Shown one piece after another: positions 8,993 through 18,509 of a stretch of 64,000 nt of DNA. The position numbers and the translations under genes are program-made. Under the pieces are notes generated by a model. It was not told where the DNA came from, did not search any database, and saw only the letters and a program-made list of their open reading frames with translations. Position 1 is the first letter of the stretch. Every line of letters starts with the position of its first letter. The DNA lies in NCBI RefSeq assembly GCF_000069785.1, contig NC_010528.1, forward strand, positions 1,550,001 through 1,614,000, in the 5' to 3' direction. Source of the stretch: Cupriavidus taiwanensis LMG 19424 (GTDB taxonomy: Bacteria > Pseudomonadota > Gammaproteobacteria > Burkholderiales > Burkholderiaceae).

Positions 8993-9173
8993 GCGGGCTC
9001 CCGGGTTGGATCGGTCGATGACTGCAGGCGGTGCGCCGCCGGCGCCCATGGGCCGCGGCTGCGCGCCGCCCATGGCACGCGGGGCGCCGTAGCGCCCCGA
9101 ACCATCATAGACCCGATCCGGCCCCGCGGCGAGCCGGCGCCGTCCTACAGCGCCGTCCCGGGCCCGGGCCGCG

Positions 9174-9794
9174 TCAGGCGGCCAGCCGGCTGGCGTCGTT
9201 CAGCGCCGCGATCTCGGTGCGGGCGCTGGCCAGCCCGGCTTCGCGGAACTGCGGTCCCATGGCCAGGCCGTGGGCGCGAACGTAGCTGATGTCGGTGATG
9301 CCCAGGAAGCGCAGCACCACGTCGACGGTCTGCTCATGCAGGTCCAGCGCATTCGCATCCTGGCGCACGCCGCCGCGCGACGACACCACGATCACGCGCT
9401 TGCCGCCGGCCAGGCCCACCGGGCCGTTCTCGGTGTACTTGAAGGTGCGGCCAGCCTGCGCGATGCGGTCGATCCAGGCCTTGAGCTGGCTAGGGATGCC
9501 GAAGTTGTACTGCGGCACGCCCAGCACCAGCACGTCGGCGGCGAGGAACTCGGCCAGCCACTGCTCGGTGCGCTCCAGCTCGGCTTGCTGCACGGCGTTC
9601 AGGCCGTCCTTGGGGCCGCCCAGCACGGGCAGCAGGTTGCCGGACAGGTGCGCCGGGGCATCCTGGTCCAGGTCGCGCACGGTCACGGTGGCGCCGGGGT
9701 TGGCGGCGACCAGGTCGGCCACCACGCTGGCGGTCAGGCTGCGCGAAACAGAGTTGTCGCCGAGGACGCTGGTATCGATCTGCAGGATGTTCAT
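9174..9794 (-). CDS. azoR: FMN-dependent NADH-azoreductase
   Basis: A 206-residue flavodoxin-fold reductase. It begins M-N-I-L-Q-I-D-T-S-V-L-G-D-N-S-V-S-R, the FMN-phosphate-binding start of AzoR. P-Q-Y-N-F-G-I-P follows near residue 98, and S-S-R-G-G-V in the middle forms the second FMN loop. The family reduces azo dyes and quinones with NADH by a two-electron mechanism. It is transcribed away from a LysR-type regulator, with a long inverted repeat in the shared 162-base gap, so that regulator probably controls it. A GC-rich palindrome (CCCGGGCCCGGG) lies just after the stop. Confidence 0.92.
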   Translation of the reverse strand: MNILQIDTSVLGDNSVSRSLTASVVADLVAANPGATVTVRDLDQDAPAHLSGNLLPVLGGPKDGLNAVQQAELERTEQWLAEFLAADVLVLGVPQYNFGIPSQLKAWIDRIAQAGRTFKYTENGPVGLAGGKRVIVVSSRGGVRQDANALDLHEQTVDVVLRFLGITDISYVRAHGLAMGPQFREAGLASARTEIAALNDASRLAA

Positions 9795-9851
9795 GTCTTT
9801 CTCCACAAGGATGCGGTTGCGATGGAGGAAAGATAGCGGCTGGCCATTGGT

Positions 9852-9891
9852 ATCGGTAGTGAGGCAAAATGCAAAGGATTGTTCTACCGAT
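9852..9891. promoter_or_regulatory. Long dyad between azoR and the LysR gene
   Basis: Inverted 8-mers ATCGGTAG and CTACCGAT are separated by 24 bases, giving centres 32 bp apart, close to three helical turns. The site lies midway in the divergent gap, where LysR-type proteins normally bind. It is the strongest operator candidate for the azoR/lysR pair. Confidence 0.45.
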
Positions 9892-9956
9892 GCAACGCCA
9901 TTCGGATGCCGTTCCGGCCGGGTTGCGGAGCCATCGGGGTGACCCCGGAGCCATCC

Positions 9957-10904
9957 ATGCAAGACCTCAACGACCTGTCGCTGTTCGCCCAAGTGGTCGA
10001 GCATGGCAGTTTTTCCGCGGCCAGCCGCGCCACCGGCGTGCCCAAGTCGCGCCTGAGCCGGCGCATCGCCCAGCTCGAGCGCGACCTGGGCGTGCAGCTG
10101 CTGCGCCGGACCACGCGACAGGTACGCGTGACCCCGCTGGGGGAATCCTTCTACGAACGCTGCCGCGCCATGCTCAACGAGGCCGAGGCGGCGCGCGAAG
10201 TCATCGAGCAGGCGCGCGAGCAGCCCGGCGGCACGCTGCGGGTAAGCTGCCCGATCGCCATCGCCCAGATCCTGCTGGCGCCCGCGATCGGCCACTTCAT
10301 GCGCGCCAACCCGGCCGTGCGCATCGAGCTGGAGACCACCAACCGGCGCGTCGACGTGATCGGCGAGGGCTTCGACCTCGCGCTGCGCGTGCGCGAGGTC
10401 ATGGAAGACTCCAGCCTGGCGGTGCGCACCTTCGGCGAAAGCGAACTGATGCTGGTGGCCAGTCCGTCGCTGCTCGACAGCATCGGCCGGCCGCGCACGC
10501 CGCAGGCGCTGGACGGCATGCCGGGCGTGGGCCAGCAGCCGCACGACGGCAAGCATGTCTGGACCCTGCGCTGCAAGACCGGCGATTCGATCCAGATTGC
10601 CTACGATCCGCGCCTGGTCACCGACGAATTCGCGTTGCTGCGCGAGGCCGCCATCGCCGGGGTCGGCGTGGCCATGCTGCCGCGCATGTTCTGCCGCGAG
10701 GCGCTGGAGAGCGGCGAGCTGGAACTGGTGCTGCCGCAGTACGACATGCCGGTCGGCACGCTGCACGCGGTGTTCCCGTCGCGCAAGGGCGTGACGCCGG
10801 CCACCCGGCGTTTCCTCGACTTCCTGGGCGAGGTGCTGCCCGAATGCGCGCACAAGGTCGGCATGCAGCCGCCGCGCGTGCCGTCGATGCACCGCGTGGT
10901 GTAG
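9957..10904 (+). CDS. LysR family transcriptional regulator, divergent to azoR
   Basis: A 315-residue regulator. The winged helix-turn-helix occupies about residues 1-62 (D-L-S-L-F-A-Q-V-V-E-H-G-S-F-S-A-A-S-R, then V-P-K-S-R-L-S-R-R-I). A periplasmic-binding-protein-like effector domain follows, with R-E-V-M-E-D-S-S-L-A near residue 145. This is the group often found beside quinone reductases, azoreductases and pirins. The frame is open 26 codons upstream, but the ATG giving MQDLNDLSLF starts exactly where the family starts. It probably controls azoR through the dyad in the shared promoter region. Confidence 0.88.
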   Translation: MQDLNDLSLFAQVVEHGSFSAASRATGVPKSRLSRRIAQLERDLGVQLLRRTTRQVRVTPLGESFYERCRAMLNEAEAAREVIEQAREQPGGTLRVSCPIAIAQILLAPAIGHFMRANPAVRIELETTNRRVDVIGEGFDLALRVREVMEDSSLAVRTFGESELMLVASPSLLDSIGRPRTPQALDGMPGVGQQPHDGKHVWTLRCKTGDSIQIAYDPRLVTDEFALLREAAIAGVGVAMLPRMFCREALESGELELVLPQYDMPVGTLHAVFPSRKGVTPATRRFLDFLGEVLPECAHKVGMQPPRVPSMHRVV

Positions 10905-11080
10905 CGCTGCCTGCGGCATTTGCCGGCGCCATGTGAAAGGCGTTGCCGGGCCGTGCCCGGGCGGGCGCGCGTCGCGCATTTGCGGCTTTACGTTCACGCC
11001 GGCTCGCACTAAGGTACAGGGGCGAACCGTGCGCGTGAGGGCTAAGGCGCATGGATCGATAACCTCTCACAGACAACGGC

Positions 11081-11086
11081 AAGGAG
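11081..11086 (+). promoter_or_regulatory. Shine-Dalgarno site that decides the DoxX start
   Basis: AAGGAG ends one base before an ATG and seven bases before a second in-frame ATG two codons later. Only the second has workable spacing, so the start giving M-G-G-S-Q is chosen. Confidence 0.7.
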
Positions 11087-11093
11087 AATGGCC

Positions 11094-11513
11094 ATGGGTG
11101 GCTCTCAGGGTTCCCAGGACTTGGGCAAGGCGCTGCTGCGCATCGTGCTTGGCGTGTTGATCCTGATGCATGGCATCGCCAAGGTCACGGGCGCGTCCGG
11201 CATCGGTTTCGTGTCGAAGGTGGTCGCCGACGCCGGCTTGCCGGCCTGGGTCGCCTACGGGGTCTACCTGGGCGAGATCGTCGCGCCGATCCTGCTGATC
11301 ATCGGGCTGTGGAGCCGGCTGGCGGCGCTGGTGGTTGCCCTGAACATGCTGTTCGCCATCGCGCTGGTGCATACCAAGGAGCTTGGCATGCTGTCCAATA
11401 CCGGCGGCTGGGCCCTGGAGCTGCAGGGCATGTACCTGGGGGCGGCGCTGGCTGTGCTGCTGCTGGGGGCGGGGCGGCTCAGCGTCGGCGGCATCAACGG
11501 CAAGCTCAACTAG
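11094..11513 (+). CDS. DoxX family membrane protein
   Basis: A 139-residue protein with four predicted membrane segments. It has the DoxX pattern R-I-V-L-G-V-L-I-L-M-H-G-I-A-K near the N-terminus and Y-L-G-E-I-V-A-P-I-L-L-I-I-G-L in the second helix. DoxX proteins are small inner-membrane proteins linked to quinone, thiol and oxidative-stress chemistry, but this branch has no assigned reaction. A close Shine-Dalgarno site fixes the start. It stands 190 bases after the LysR gene and 48 bases before the DUF4136 lipoprotein. Confidence 0.85.
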   Translation: MGGSQGSQDLGKALLRIVLGVLILMHGIAKVTGASGIGFVSKVVADAGLPAWVAYGVYLGEIVAPILLIIGLWSRLAALVVALNMLFAIALVHTKELGMLSNTGGWALELQGMYLGAALAVLLLGAGRLSVGGINGKLN

Positions 11514-11560
11514 CGCAATCCGCAATCCCACGTCCCGCCGACAATTCCTGGAGGTGTATC

Positions 11561-12151
11561 GTGAATGTGTTCCGGCAACTCTTCCCGCTTGCGATCCGGG
11601 GAACGATCCCCGCGGCGGTCGCGGCGCTGGTGCTGTCGGGCTGTGCCAGCGTGCCCGACATCAAGACCGACTACAACCGCGACACGGACTTCAGCGCCTA
11701 CCGCACATTTGGCTTCGTCGAGCGTCCCGGCACCGACCGCGCCGGCTATGAAAGCCTGACCACCCAGTACTTCAAGACCGCGGTCCAGCGCGAACTGGGC
11801 GCGCGCGGCTACCGCTACGCGGCGCAGTCGCCGGACCTGCTGGTCAACTTCAACGCGAAGCTGCAGGAAAAGGTGGAAGTCAGCCCGGCACCCGCGCCGA
11901 TGATGGGCTACTACGGCTATCGCGGCGGGCTGTATGCGCCGTGGCCGGGCTATGGCTTCTATAACGACGTGTATCGCTACACCGAGGGCACGGTGAACAT
12001 CGACCTGGTCGACCGGCGCCAGATGAAGCTGGTGTGGGAAGGCGTGGCGGTCGGCAGCGTCGACACCAGCGACAAGGCCAGCGCCCAGCAGCGCATCGAC
12101 AAGACCGTGGCGCAGATCTTTGCCAAGTATCCGTTCCGGGTCGGGCAGTAG
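11561..12151 (+). CDS. DUF4136 lipoprotein
   Basis: A 196-residue lipoprotein. The lipobox L-S-G-C places the lipidated cysteine at residue 28, and Ala at +2 permits outer-membrane sorting. The mature part has the DUF4136 pattern (D-F-S-A-Y-R-T-F-G-F, later L-V-D-R-R-Q-M-K-L-V-W-E-G, and an A-Q-I-F-A-K-Y-P terminus) with a Tyr/Gly-rich loop in the middle. Function unknown; related proteins are abundant in proteobacterial envelopes. A GTG start is chosen because GGAGG lies six bases upstream and the signal peptide begins there; the frame is open much further upstream only through overlap with doxX. Confidence 0.85.
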   Translation: MNVFRQLFPLAIRGTIPAAVAALVLSGCASVPDIKTDYNRDTDFSAYRTFGFVERPGTDRAGYESLTTQYFKTAVQRELGARGYRYAAQSPDLLVNFNAKLQEKVEVSPAPAPMMGYYGYRGGLYAPWPGYGFYNDVYRYTEGTVNIDLVDRRQMKLVWEGVAVGSVDTSDKASAQQRIDKTVAQIFAKYPFRVGQ

Positions 12152-12169
12152 CGCGGGCGGCGCCGGCGC

Positions 12170-13393
12170 TCAGGCCGGCGGCGGGGCCGCCGCCCGCTCG
12201 ATGGCGTCCGCGACGAAGGCCTCGGCCGGCTTCGGCGCCGACCACAGGTAGCCCTGGCCCAGCGGACAGCCCAGGGCCAGCAGCGCGGCGCGCTGGGCAT
12301 CGGTCTCGACGCCCTCGGCCACGCATTCCAGTCCCAGTTCCCTGGCCAGGGCGATCATGCTGCGGCAGATCGTCGCCCGCTGGCCGTGTCCGTCGACTTC
12401 GGCGACGAACGACCGGTCCACTTTCAGCTGCGTGAAGGGCAGGTCCGCCAGCAGCTTGAGCGTGGCGATGCCCACGCCGAAATCGTCGATCGCCACACCG
12501 TAGCCGAGCAGGCGCAGACGGTTCAGCGCGACCGACAGTGCCAGCGTGTCGGGCACCGGGTAACCCTCGGTCAGCTCCACCGTCAGCGCCTGCCGCGGCA
12601 CGCCGCTGGCGCCCACCAGCGCGTCGAACGATTCCAGCACGCCCGGGCGGCACAGCGTTTGCGCCGACGCGTTCAGGCCCATCGCAATCCCGACACCGGC
12701 GGCGCGCAGGCGCTGCAGCGCCGCCAGGCACTGGCGCGCCACCAGGAAGAACACCGGGTCGGCCGCGTCCAGCGCCTCGAGCTGCGGGATGAACTGGTCC
12801 GGCGCTACCAGGCCATGCTCGGGATGGCGCCAGCGCACCAGCGCTTCGGCCCCGGCCAGGCGGCCGCTGGCGATGTCGTACTGTGGCTGCAGCATGACCA
12901 GCAGGTCCGTGCCGGCCCGGGTCGCGGCGAGCAGTTCCTCGTCACCGGGGGACCAGGCCGGGATGCCGGCCGCGGCATCCCGGCGCACCAGGGCATCGGC
13001 CAGGATCACTTCGAGCGCATCGCGCGACAGCGGCTTGCGCAGCGCGTGCACGCGCGGGATGCCGGCCGCATGCGCCAGGCCGCGGTTGGAATCGAGGATG
13101 TCCTCGGCCAGCGCCGTGACCCACACCCACACCGGCGGCGCGCCGGCGAAGGCGTGCGGGCCGCGCCGGTGCAGCTCGGCGATCAGCTCGGGACCATTGC
13201 AGCCCGGCATTTCGATGTCGCACAGGACCACGTCGAACGGCTCGCGCGCCAGCAGCTCGGCCGCCTGCGTCCCGTTCTGCGCGCTGGCCAGCGTCAGCAC
13301 GCCGACATGGCGCAGCAGGCCTTCGGCGGCGGCACGCTGGAACGGGTGGTCTTCGACGACGAGGATGCGCAGCCTGGCGTAACGGATTGGCAT
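12170..13393 (-). CDS. Response regulator with EAL phosphodiesterase domain
   Basis: A 407-residue two-domain signalling protein. The receiver domain (about residues 8-125) has the acidic pair E14-D15, phosphoacceptor D59 in [10 protein letters not shown] and the lysine of L-R-K-P-L. The EAL domain (about residues 150-395) keeps the metal and catalytic positions: E-A-L, G-L-N-A-S-A, V-E-L-T-E, I-D-D-F-G-V-G, L-K-V-D and A-E-G-V-E. It should hydrolyse c-di-GMP to pGpG under phosphorylation control. The partner kinase is not adjacent. It is divergent from ftsK across a 240-base gap. Confidence 0.9.
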   Translation of the reverse strand: MPIRYARLRILVVEDHPFQRAAAEGLLRHVGVLTLASAQNGTQAAELLAREPFDVVLCDIEMPGCNGPELIAELHRRGPHAFAGAPPVWVWVTALAEDILDSNRGLAHAAGIPRVHALRKPLSRDALEVILADALVRRDAAAGIPAWSPGDEELLAATRAGTDLLVMLQPQYDIASGRLAGAEALVRWRHPEHGLVAPDQFIPQLEALDAADPVFFLVARQCLAALQRLRAAGVGIAMGLNASAQTLCRPGVLESFDALVGASGVPRQALTVELTEGYPVPDTLALSVALNRLRLLGYGVAIDDFGVGIATLKLLADLPFTQLKVDRSFVAEVDGHGQRATICRSMIALARELGLECVAEGVETDAQRAALLALGCPLGQGYLWSAPKPAEAFVADAIERAAAPPPA

Positions 13394-13577
13394 GGGGAGG
13401 GGAGGGCGGTGGGCCGCCGGTATGCGATGCGATCGGGTTTGCCGAATGGTAGCGCGGCGCGGCTGCGTCGGCCCCTGGCGGCGTCATGGCGCAGTCGGGA
13501 AGGTGCCGGGGATCGCGCCGGCATCTTGCGCAATGGCGCGGAAAGCGCGCCGCGTTACGAATATTTGCGCTTTCCGA

Positions 13578-13608
13578 TTCAATCGCCGACTGCCATAACC
13601 GCTACAAT
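13578..13608 (+). promoter_or_regulatory. Candidate ftsK promoter
   Basis: TTCAAT and TACAAT are separated by 19 bases, about 25 bases before the ftsK ATG. The -10 is good (five of six) but the -35 is weak and the spacing is long, so this is a tentative call. Confidence 0.3.
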
Positions 13609-13633
13609 CGCTGCCCGGTGTTTTGAAGATGGC

Positions 13634-16600
13634 ATGTCGATAATGGGTTTGGGCTGGTTCGGATTTTCGACTTTCTGGATAGTACCGCTGCTGTGGCGGC
13701 TGGTGACGCGCTGGCTGGCCGGCGAGCGGCGCCTGGCCGGGCCCGGCTCGCTGCGCGTGTGGCTGGGCACGCTGGCCGTGCTGTGCGCGAGCGCCAGCCT
13801 GGAGGCACTGACCAGCGGCGCGGATCCGGAATCGACCGCCGGCGGCGGTGTCGGCCGCGCGCTGGCCGGCAGCTTCGGCAACCTGTTCGGCTGGACCGGT
13901 GCCTTGCTGCTGATGCTGGGCGTGCTGGCGCTGGCCGCGCCGATGGTGTTCGGCGAGACCTGGCGCAGCCTGTTTGCGCGCAAGCCGCGCCGTGCGGCTG
14001 CGGCCGCCGCGGCCCCGGAAGAGCCGCCGGTGTCGTTTGCGGCCACGCAGCCGCTGCGCGAGGCCGAGCGCCGTGACGCGGCGGCCTCCGGCACTGCCGG
14101 CTGGACCGCGCCCGCAACGCGCCATCGCAGTTTTGAAGCCGTGTCCGCGCGCCGCCAGCCTGCCTGGCAGCCGCCGCGCCGCACCCGTGAATCGCCGCCG
14201 CAGCCTGGCGAGATCTGGCTGCATCATGCCGACGCGCCGGGCGCCACCAAGCCGGTGCGTGCCCCGCAGCCAGCGCCGGCAGCCGCCGCGCCGGCACCGC
14301 GCCCGGCTCAGCCGGCAGCGCGCAAGCCTGCCGCTGCAGCCACGCCCGCGCCGGCCGCGGCCCCGCAGCCGGCACAGCCGCTGCGCGGCACCGTGGTCAG
14401 CAGCCCGTTCCGCCAGCCGCAGCCGCTGGTCCGTTCGGCGATCACGACGCTGCCGGAAGCGGCCGCGAAGCCCGCCGCCGCGGCGGCAGTGCCGACCGCA
14501 GCTGTCGCGGCCACTGCGGCCACTGCCGCCACTGCCGCCGCTCCGGACGAGACCGCGGTCGCCACACAGGCGGCCGCCAGTGTCGAACAGGATGCCGCCG
14601 TTCCAGCGCCGGCCATCGCCGCACCCGAGGCAGAGCCCATGCCGGCACCGGAAATCGTGATGTCGGCGCCGGCGACGCCTTCCGTTCCGGTCGACGACGC
14701 TGTTGCCGCCGTCCCGGCCGAACCCCTCGCGCTGGATGGCGATGCCCCATCGCTGGCCGCGCTCCGGCAGGAAGCGCTCGACCTGCTCGCCGAGTTGCAG
14801 GCCCTGGCGGGCAAGCCCGCCACAGTGCAGTTGGCCGACCCGGCATCGGACGCCTTGCCGGTGGCCATGCCCGAAGCGGCCGCGGATCCGGCCATCGACG
14901 TGAACGCTGCAGAGCCCGACCCGGTTGCGACACCGCCGCTGGCTGACGTCGCGGCGGAAGCCCCCAGCGAAGCGGAAGCCGAAACGCTGTTGGCCGACGT
15001 GCCGGAAAGCATGGGCGAGACCGCTCAGGAACGCGAAGCCAGCGCGGCGGATCACGACGCCGAGGCCGACGCCGTTGCCCACGCTGTGGCAAGTTCCGCG
15101 ATGGAGGAGGGCAATGAGCCCCAGCCCGACGCCGTGGCGCTGCTCCCGGCCGAAGACGCCGGCACGGAAAGCGCCGTGATGGATGGCAACGATCTGGTCG
15201 GCGAAGCCGTCGAACCGGACGACTTGCCAGCCGTCGACTTGGCGGATGTCGTCGACGCAACCGAGGCAGTGGCAGCAGCCGAGCCCGTCGAATCTGCCGC
15301 AGCCACTGAAACCCTGGCACCTGTCGAAGCCACGGCAGCCAGCCAGCCGCCGTCGCCGCCGGCCAAGCCCCGCATCGTGCTGCCCGCCGTGGTCGGGCGC
15401 ACCGTGCCGCTGGCGGCCGCGATGCCGCCTGCCGCCGCCCCGGCGCCCGCACCGGTGGCGCCGCCGCAGCCGCGTCCCGCGGTCGACTACCGCCTGCCGC
15501 CGGCCGATCTGCTGGAGAGCGAAGTCGACAGCGCCGAGCAGGTTTCGGAAGAGCGCCTGCGTGAAACCGGCGACCTGATCGCCCAGCGGCTGGCCGAATT
15601 CAAGGTCCCGGTCGCCGTGGTCGGCGCCGGCGCCGGTCCAGTCATCACCCGCTTCGAGGTCGAGCCCGCCATGGGCGTGCGCGGCGCGCAGGTGGTCGGG
15701 CTGATGAAGGACCTGGCGCGCGCGCTGGGCGTGACCTCGATCCGCGTGGTCGAGACCATCCCGGGCAAGACCTGCATGGGGCTGGAGCTGCCGAACGCGC
15801 GGCGGCAGATGATCCGGCTGTCCGAGATCGTCAATGCCGCCTCGTTCCAGGCGCATCATTCGCGGCTGGTGCTGGCGATGGGCAAGGACATCACCGGCAA
15901 TCCGGTAGTGACCGACCTGGCGCGCGCGCCGCACCTGCTGGTGGCCGGCACCACCGGCTCGGGCAAGTCGGTGGCGGTCAACGCGATGATCCTGTCGATG
16001 CTGTACAAGGCCACGCCGGAAGACGTGCGCCTGATCATGATCGACCCCAAGATGCTGGAGCTGTCGGTCTACGAGGGCATCCCGCACCTGCTGGCGCCGG
16101 TGGTCACCGACATGAAGCAGGCCGCCCACGCGCTCAACTGGTGCGTCGGTGAAATGGAAAAGCGCTACAAGCTGATGTCGGCGCTGGGCGTGCGCAACCT
16201 GGCCGGCTACAACCAGAAGATCCGCGCCGCCGAGGCCGCGGGACAGAAGGTGCCCAACCCGTTCTCGCTGACGCCGGACGCACCCGAGCCGCTGTCGCGC
16301 CTGCCGATGATCGTGGTGGTCATCGACGAGCTGGCCGACCTGATGATGGTCGCGGGCAAGAAGATCGAGGAACTGATCGCGCGCCTGGCACAGAAGGCGC
16401 GTGCCGCCGGCATCCACCTGATCCTGGCCACGCAGCGGCCGTCGGTGGATGTGATCACGGGCCTGATCAAGGCCAATATCCCGACGCGCGTGGCGTTCCA
16501 GGTTTCGTCCAAGATCGATTCGCGCACCATCCTCGACCAGATGGGCGCCGAAAGCCTGCTCGGCCAGGGCGACATGCTGTTCCTGCCGCCGGGCACCGGC

Positions 16601-16969
16601 TATCCGCAGCGCGTGCATGGCGCCTTTGTCGCCGACGACGAAGTGCACCGCGTGGTCGAGCACTGGAAGCAGTTCGGCGAGCCGGACTACGATGAGGCCA
16701 TCCTCGCCGGCGACCCGGCCGAGGCCGGCGGCGCCGACCTGTTCGGCGACGGCGGCGGCGGCGACGGCGAGGCCGACCCGCTTTACGACGAGGCCGCCAG
16801 CTTCGTGCTGACCAGCCGCCGCGCCTCGATCTCGGCGGTGCAGCGGCAGCTGCGCATCGGCTACAACCGCGCGGCGCGGCTGATCGAGCAGATGGAGGTC
16901 GCGGGGCTGGTTTCGCCGATGGGCCGCAACGGCGCGCGCGACGTGCTGGCGCCCGGGCCGGGCGACTGA
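13634..16969 (+). CDS. ftsK: FtsK/SpoIIIE DNA translocase with reduced membrane domain and long Ala/Pro linker
   Basis: A 1111-residue DNA pump for chromosome dimer resolution and terminus segregation at the septum. Residues 1-115 form the membrane region, with about three hydrophobic segments. Residues ~120-620 are a low-complexity Ala/Pro/Glu linker with short Ala-Thr-Ala repeats. The alpha/beta motor follows, with Walker A G-T-T-G-S-G-K-S at 772-779 and Walker [11 protein letters not shown] near 897. The gamma winged-helix domain at the C-terminus ([19 protein letters not shown]) reads KOPS. The membrane region matches only the later part of canonical FtsK; the first helix and its loop are missing. 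Burkholderiaceae often carry two FtsK proteins, so this may be the second. Confidence 0.9.
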   Translation: MSIMGLGWFGFSTFWIVPLLWRLVTRWLAGERRLAGPGSLRVWLGTLAVLCASASLEALTSGADPESTAGGGVGRALAGSFGNLFGWTGALLLMLGVLALAAPMVFGETWRSLFARKPRRAAAAAAAPEEPPVSFAATQPLREAERRDAAASGTAGWTAPATRHRSFEAVSARRQPAWQPPRRTRESPPQPGEIWLHHADAPGATKPVRAPQPAPAAAAPAPRPAQPAARKPAAAATPAPAAAPQPAQPLRGTVVSSPFRQPQPLVRSAITTLPEAAAKPAAAAAVPTAAVAATAATAATAAAPDETAVATQAAASVEQDAAVPAPAIAAPEAEPMPAPEIVMSAPATPSVPVDDAVAAVPAEPLALDGDAPSLAALRQEALDLLAELQALAGKPATVQLADPASDALPVAMPEAAADPAIDVNAAEPDPVATPPLADVAAEAPSEAEAETLLADVPESMGETAQEREASAADHDAEADAVAHAVASSAMEEGNEPQPDAVALLPAEDAGTESAVMDGNDLVGEAVEPDDLPAVDLADVVDATEAVAAAEPVESAAATETLAPVEATAASQPPSPPAKPRIVLPAVVGRTVPLAAAMPPAAAPAPAPVAPPQPRPAVDYRLPPADLLESEVDSAEQVSEERLRETGDLIAQRLAEFKVPVAVVGAGAGPVITRFEVEPAMGVRGAQVVGLMKDLARALGVTSIRVVETIPGKTCMGLELPNARRQMIRLSEIVNAASFQAHHSRLVLAMGKDITGNPVVTDLARAPHLLVAGTTGSGKSVAVNAMILSMLYKATPEDVRLIMIDPKMLELSVYEGIPHLLAPVVTDMKQAAHALNWCVGEMEKRYKLMSALGVRNLAGYNQKIRAAEAAGQKVPNPFSLTPDAPEPLSRLPMIVVVIDELADLMMVAGKKIEELIARLAQKARAAGIHLILATQRPSVDVITGLIKANIPTRVAFQVSSKIDSRTILDQMGAESLLGQGDMLFLPPGTGYPQRVHGAFVADDEVHRVVEHWKQFGEPDYDEAILAGDPAEAGGADLFGDGGGGDGEADPLYDEAASFVLTSRRASISAVQRQLRIGYNRAARLIEQMEVAGLVSPMGRNGARDVLAPGPGD

Positions 16970-17001
16970 GCGGGCCGCCGCCACGGCCCGAAGGAGGCAG
17001 C

Positions 17002-17334
17002 ATGCAGCCTGAACACGGAAACCTGCTCGCCGGCGTCCCGGCAGGCGCGGCGCAGGAAATCTTTGAGCCGCTGCTGCAGCGCCCGGGCCTGCGCATCGAG
17101 CGCATCGTCTCCAACGGCCAGGCCAGCCCGGAGGGCTTCTGGTACGACAGCGCGGAGGCGGAGTGGGTGCTGCTGCTCAGCGGTAGTGCCGCGCTCGAGA
17201 TCGAAGGGCAGCCCGGCGAGCATCGCATGGCGCCGGGCGACTGGCTGCACCTGCCGGCGCATTGCCGGCACCGCGTCGCGTGGACCGGTGCCGGCCAGCC
17301 TACCGTCTGGCTGGCCGTGCATCACGCCGTCTGA
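17002..17334 (+). CDS. Small cupin-domain protein
   Basis: A 110-residue single-domain cupin. The two cupin motifs are recognisable: E-G-F-W-Y-D-S-A-E-A-E-W-V-L-L-L-S-G in the first half, and G-D-W-L-H-L-P-A-H-C-R-H-R-V in the second. The second motif supplies His ligands; the first lacks the usual HxH, so metal binding is uncertain. A strong AAGGAGG lies five bases before the ATG. It follows ftsK by 32 bases but is probably unrelated. No substrate can be named. Confidence 0.8.
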   Translation: MQPEHGNLLAGVPAGAAQEIFEPLLQRPGLRIERIVSNGQASPEGFWYDSAEAEWVLLLSGSAALEIEGQPGEHRMAPGDWLHLPAHCRHRVAWTGAGQPTVWLAVHHAV

Positions 17335-17336
17335 AG

Positions 17337-17933
17337 TTATGCGCCGGTTTGCTCGGGAAACACCGGCTCGCCAAGATTCAGCATCAGCCGGTTCGCCCAC
17401 GCGAAGATCGCGATGGAATGGATCAGGTCCAGGATCTCCGCATCGGTCACGCCGGCCTCGCGCAGCGGTCTGAGCTGTTCGGCGGTGACTTCGGCCGGCC
17501 GCTCGGTCAGTTCCGCCGAGAACTTCGCGATGGCGCGTTCGCGCTCGGTGGTGCCGGCGGTGTAGGGGTCGTCGAAGACCTGGCGGATCACATCGTTGCG
17601 CTTGGCCAGCTGCTCGAAGCGCTGCGCATGGACCGAGGCGCAGTAGACGCAACCGTTGATGCGCGACACCACCGTGGTCGACAGCTCGCGTTCGGCGCGC
17701 GGCATGCCGCCGGGCGCGTACATGATGGCGTTGAAGGCAGTGGAGCGCTGGCGCAGGATCTCGGGCTGATGGACCAGGAAGCGGTAGTAGTCCTGCACCT
17801 TGGCCTTGGGGTGGCTTTCTTCCAGCACGGCGATCTGCTCCGGCGTGGCCTGGTCGAGGTCGACCACGTCGAGCCATGCCTTCCAGTCGAGCACTTCGTT
17901 GGTGAAGCCGTGGGATTGGATGATTTCGCTCAT
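17337..17933 (-). CDS. Peroxidase-related CMD-domain protein (AhpD-like)
   Basis: A 198-residue protein of the carboxymuconolactone decarboxylase/AhpD superfamily. The redox motif C-V-Y-C-A-S-V-H (CxxCxxxH, about residues 95-102) is intact, so it may have thiol peroxidase-type activity. It resembles the alkylhydroperoxidase-domain partner of a recurring CMD pair. Its ATG overlaps the stop of the preceding CMD gene as ATGA, so the two are translationally coupled and probably form a complex. The gene is the last of a LysR-flavoprotein-CMD-CMD unit. Role inferred: handling of a peroxide or an organic hydroperoxide formed by the flavoprotein. Confidence 0.85.
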   Translation of the reverse strand: MSEIIQSHGFTNEVLDWKAWLDVVDLDQATPEQIAVLEESHPKAKVQDYYRFLVHQPEILRQRSTAFNAIMYAPGGMPRAERELSTTVVSRINGCVYCASVHAQRFEQLAKRNDVIRQVFDDPYTAGTTERERAIAKFSAELTERPAEVTAEQLRPLREAGVTDAEILDLIHSIAIFAWANRLMLNLGEPVFPEQTGA

Positions 17934-18475
17934 GCCTTGGCTCCGGCGGGGTTGTCGTTCAGGGCTTGCAGGGCTTTCAGCGCGTCCAGGCCGGCCACCA
18001 GCCGCACCTGGTACGACAGGAACGCGACCAGCTGCGCCAGCGTGACCACGGCCGGCGTGCCCAGGCCGGCGGCGGGCAGTGCCAGCAGCGCGGCGCGGTC
18101 GCCCTCGACCGGCTTTTCGATCAGCTTGCGAGTGAATTCAAGCATGGCGCGCAGGCGCGGCTCGGCGATGTCCGCGGGCGCGCCTTCGGCTACGGCGCGC
18201 ACCTGGCTGGCATCGGCGCCGAGCTGCTCGAGCCGGCTCCGATAGTGGGCGGCCAGTGCCGGCGACGGCGTCAGGCGGGCGGCATACAGCGCCACCAGAA
18301 GCCGTTCCGCCAGCGACACGCCGGGCAGTTCGGGGTCGAACAGGGCATCGTAGCTGCCCTGGGTGGCGGCCACGACCTTGTCGCGCTGGTGCCGCAGGGC
18401 GTGGGTGGCGCTGCCCGGCGCGAGGCCGGCAAGCTGGTCGATCAGGTCGACCGGGGAAGTCGGGGGCTGGGTCAT
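17930..18475 (-). CDS. CMD-domain protein, redox cysteines absent
   Basis: A 181-residue helical protein resembling the CMD-domain family that occurs beside AhpD-like peroxidase-related proteins. Unlike its neighbour it has no CxxC; the equivalent helical region reads F-L-S-Y-Q-V-R-L-V-A-G-L. It may therefore be a structural partner rather than an enzyme. The ATG giving MTQPPTSPVD is chosen because the 59 codons upstream are Arg/Cys/Pro-rich shadow. It starts 34 bases after the flavoprotein and overlaps the next gene by four bases. Confidence 0.8.
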   Translation of the reverse strand: MTQPPTSPVDLIDQLAGLAPGSATHALRHQRDKVVAATQGSYDALFDPELPGVSLAERLLVALYAARLTPSPALAAHYRSRLEQLGADASQVRAVAEGAPADIAEPRLRAMLEFTRKLIEKPVEGDRAALLALPAAGLGTPAVVTLAQLVAFLSYQVRLVAGLDALKALQALNDNPAGAKA

Positions 18476-18509
18476 CGGACGCTCTTGCGTGGTGGAGTCG
18501 TATTGGGGG

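Noticed and set aside
9157..9168. CCCGGGCCCGGG as an azoR terminator.
   Set aside because: It is a perfect palindrome but has no loop or T tract, and such G/C palindromes occur by chance at this GC content.
12386..13633. A 416-codon upstream extension of the ftsK frame.
   Set aside because: It overlaps the receiver-EAL gene on the other strand and lacks membrane or FtsK-like sequence.
14260..15480. Repeat-like region in the ftsK linker as a mobile or satellite repeat.
   Set aside because: It is in-frame low-complexity Ala/Pro/Glu coding sequence without exact long repeats.
13484..16984. A 1166-codon open frame antisense to ftsK.
   Set aside because: It is a mirror of ftsK in GC-rich DNA. 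Its protein is Arg/Gly/His-rich with no domain, and ftsK has complete Walker motifs.
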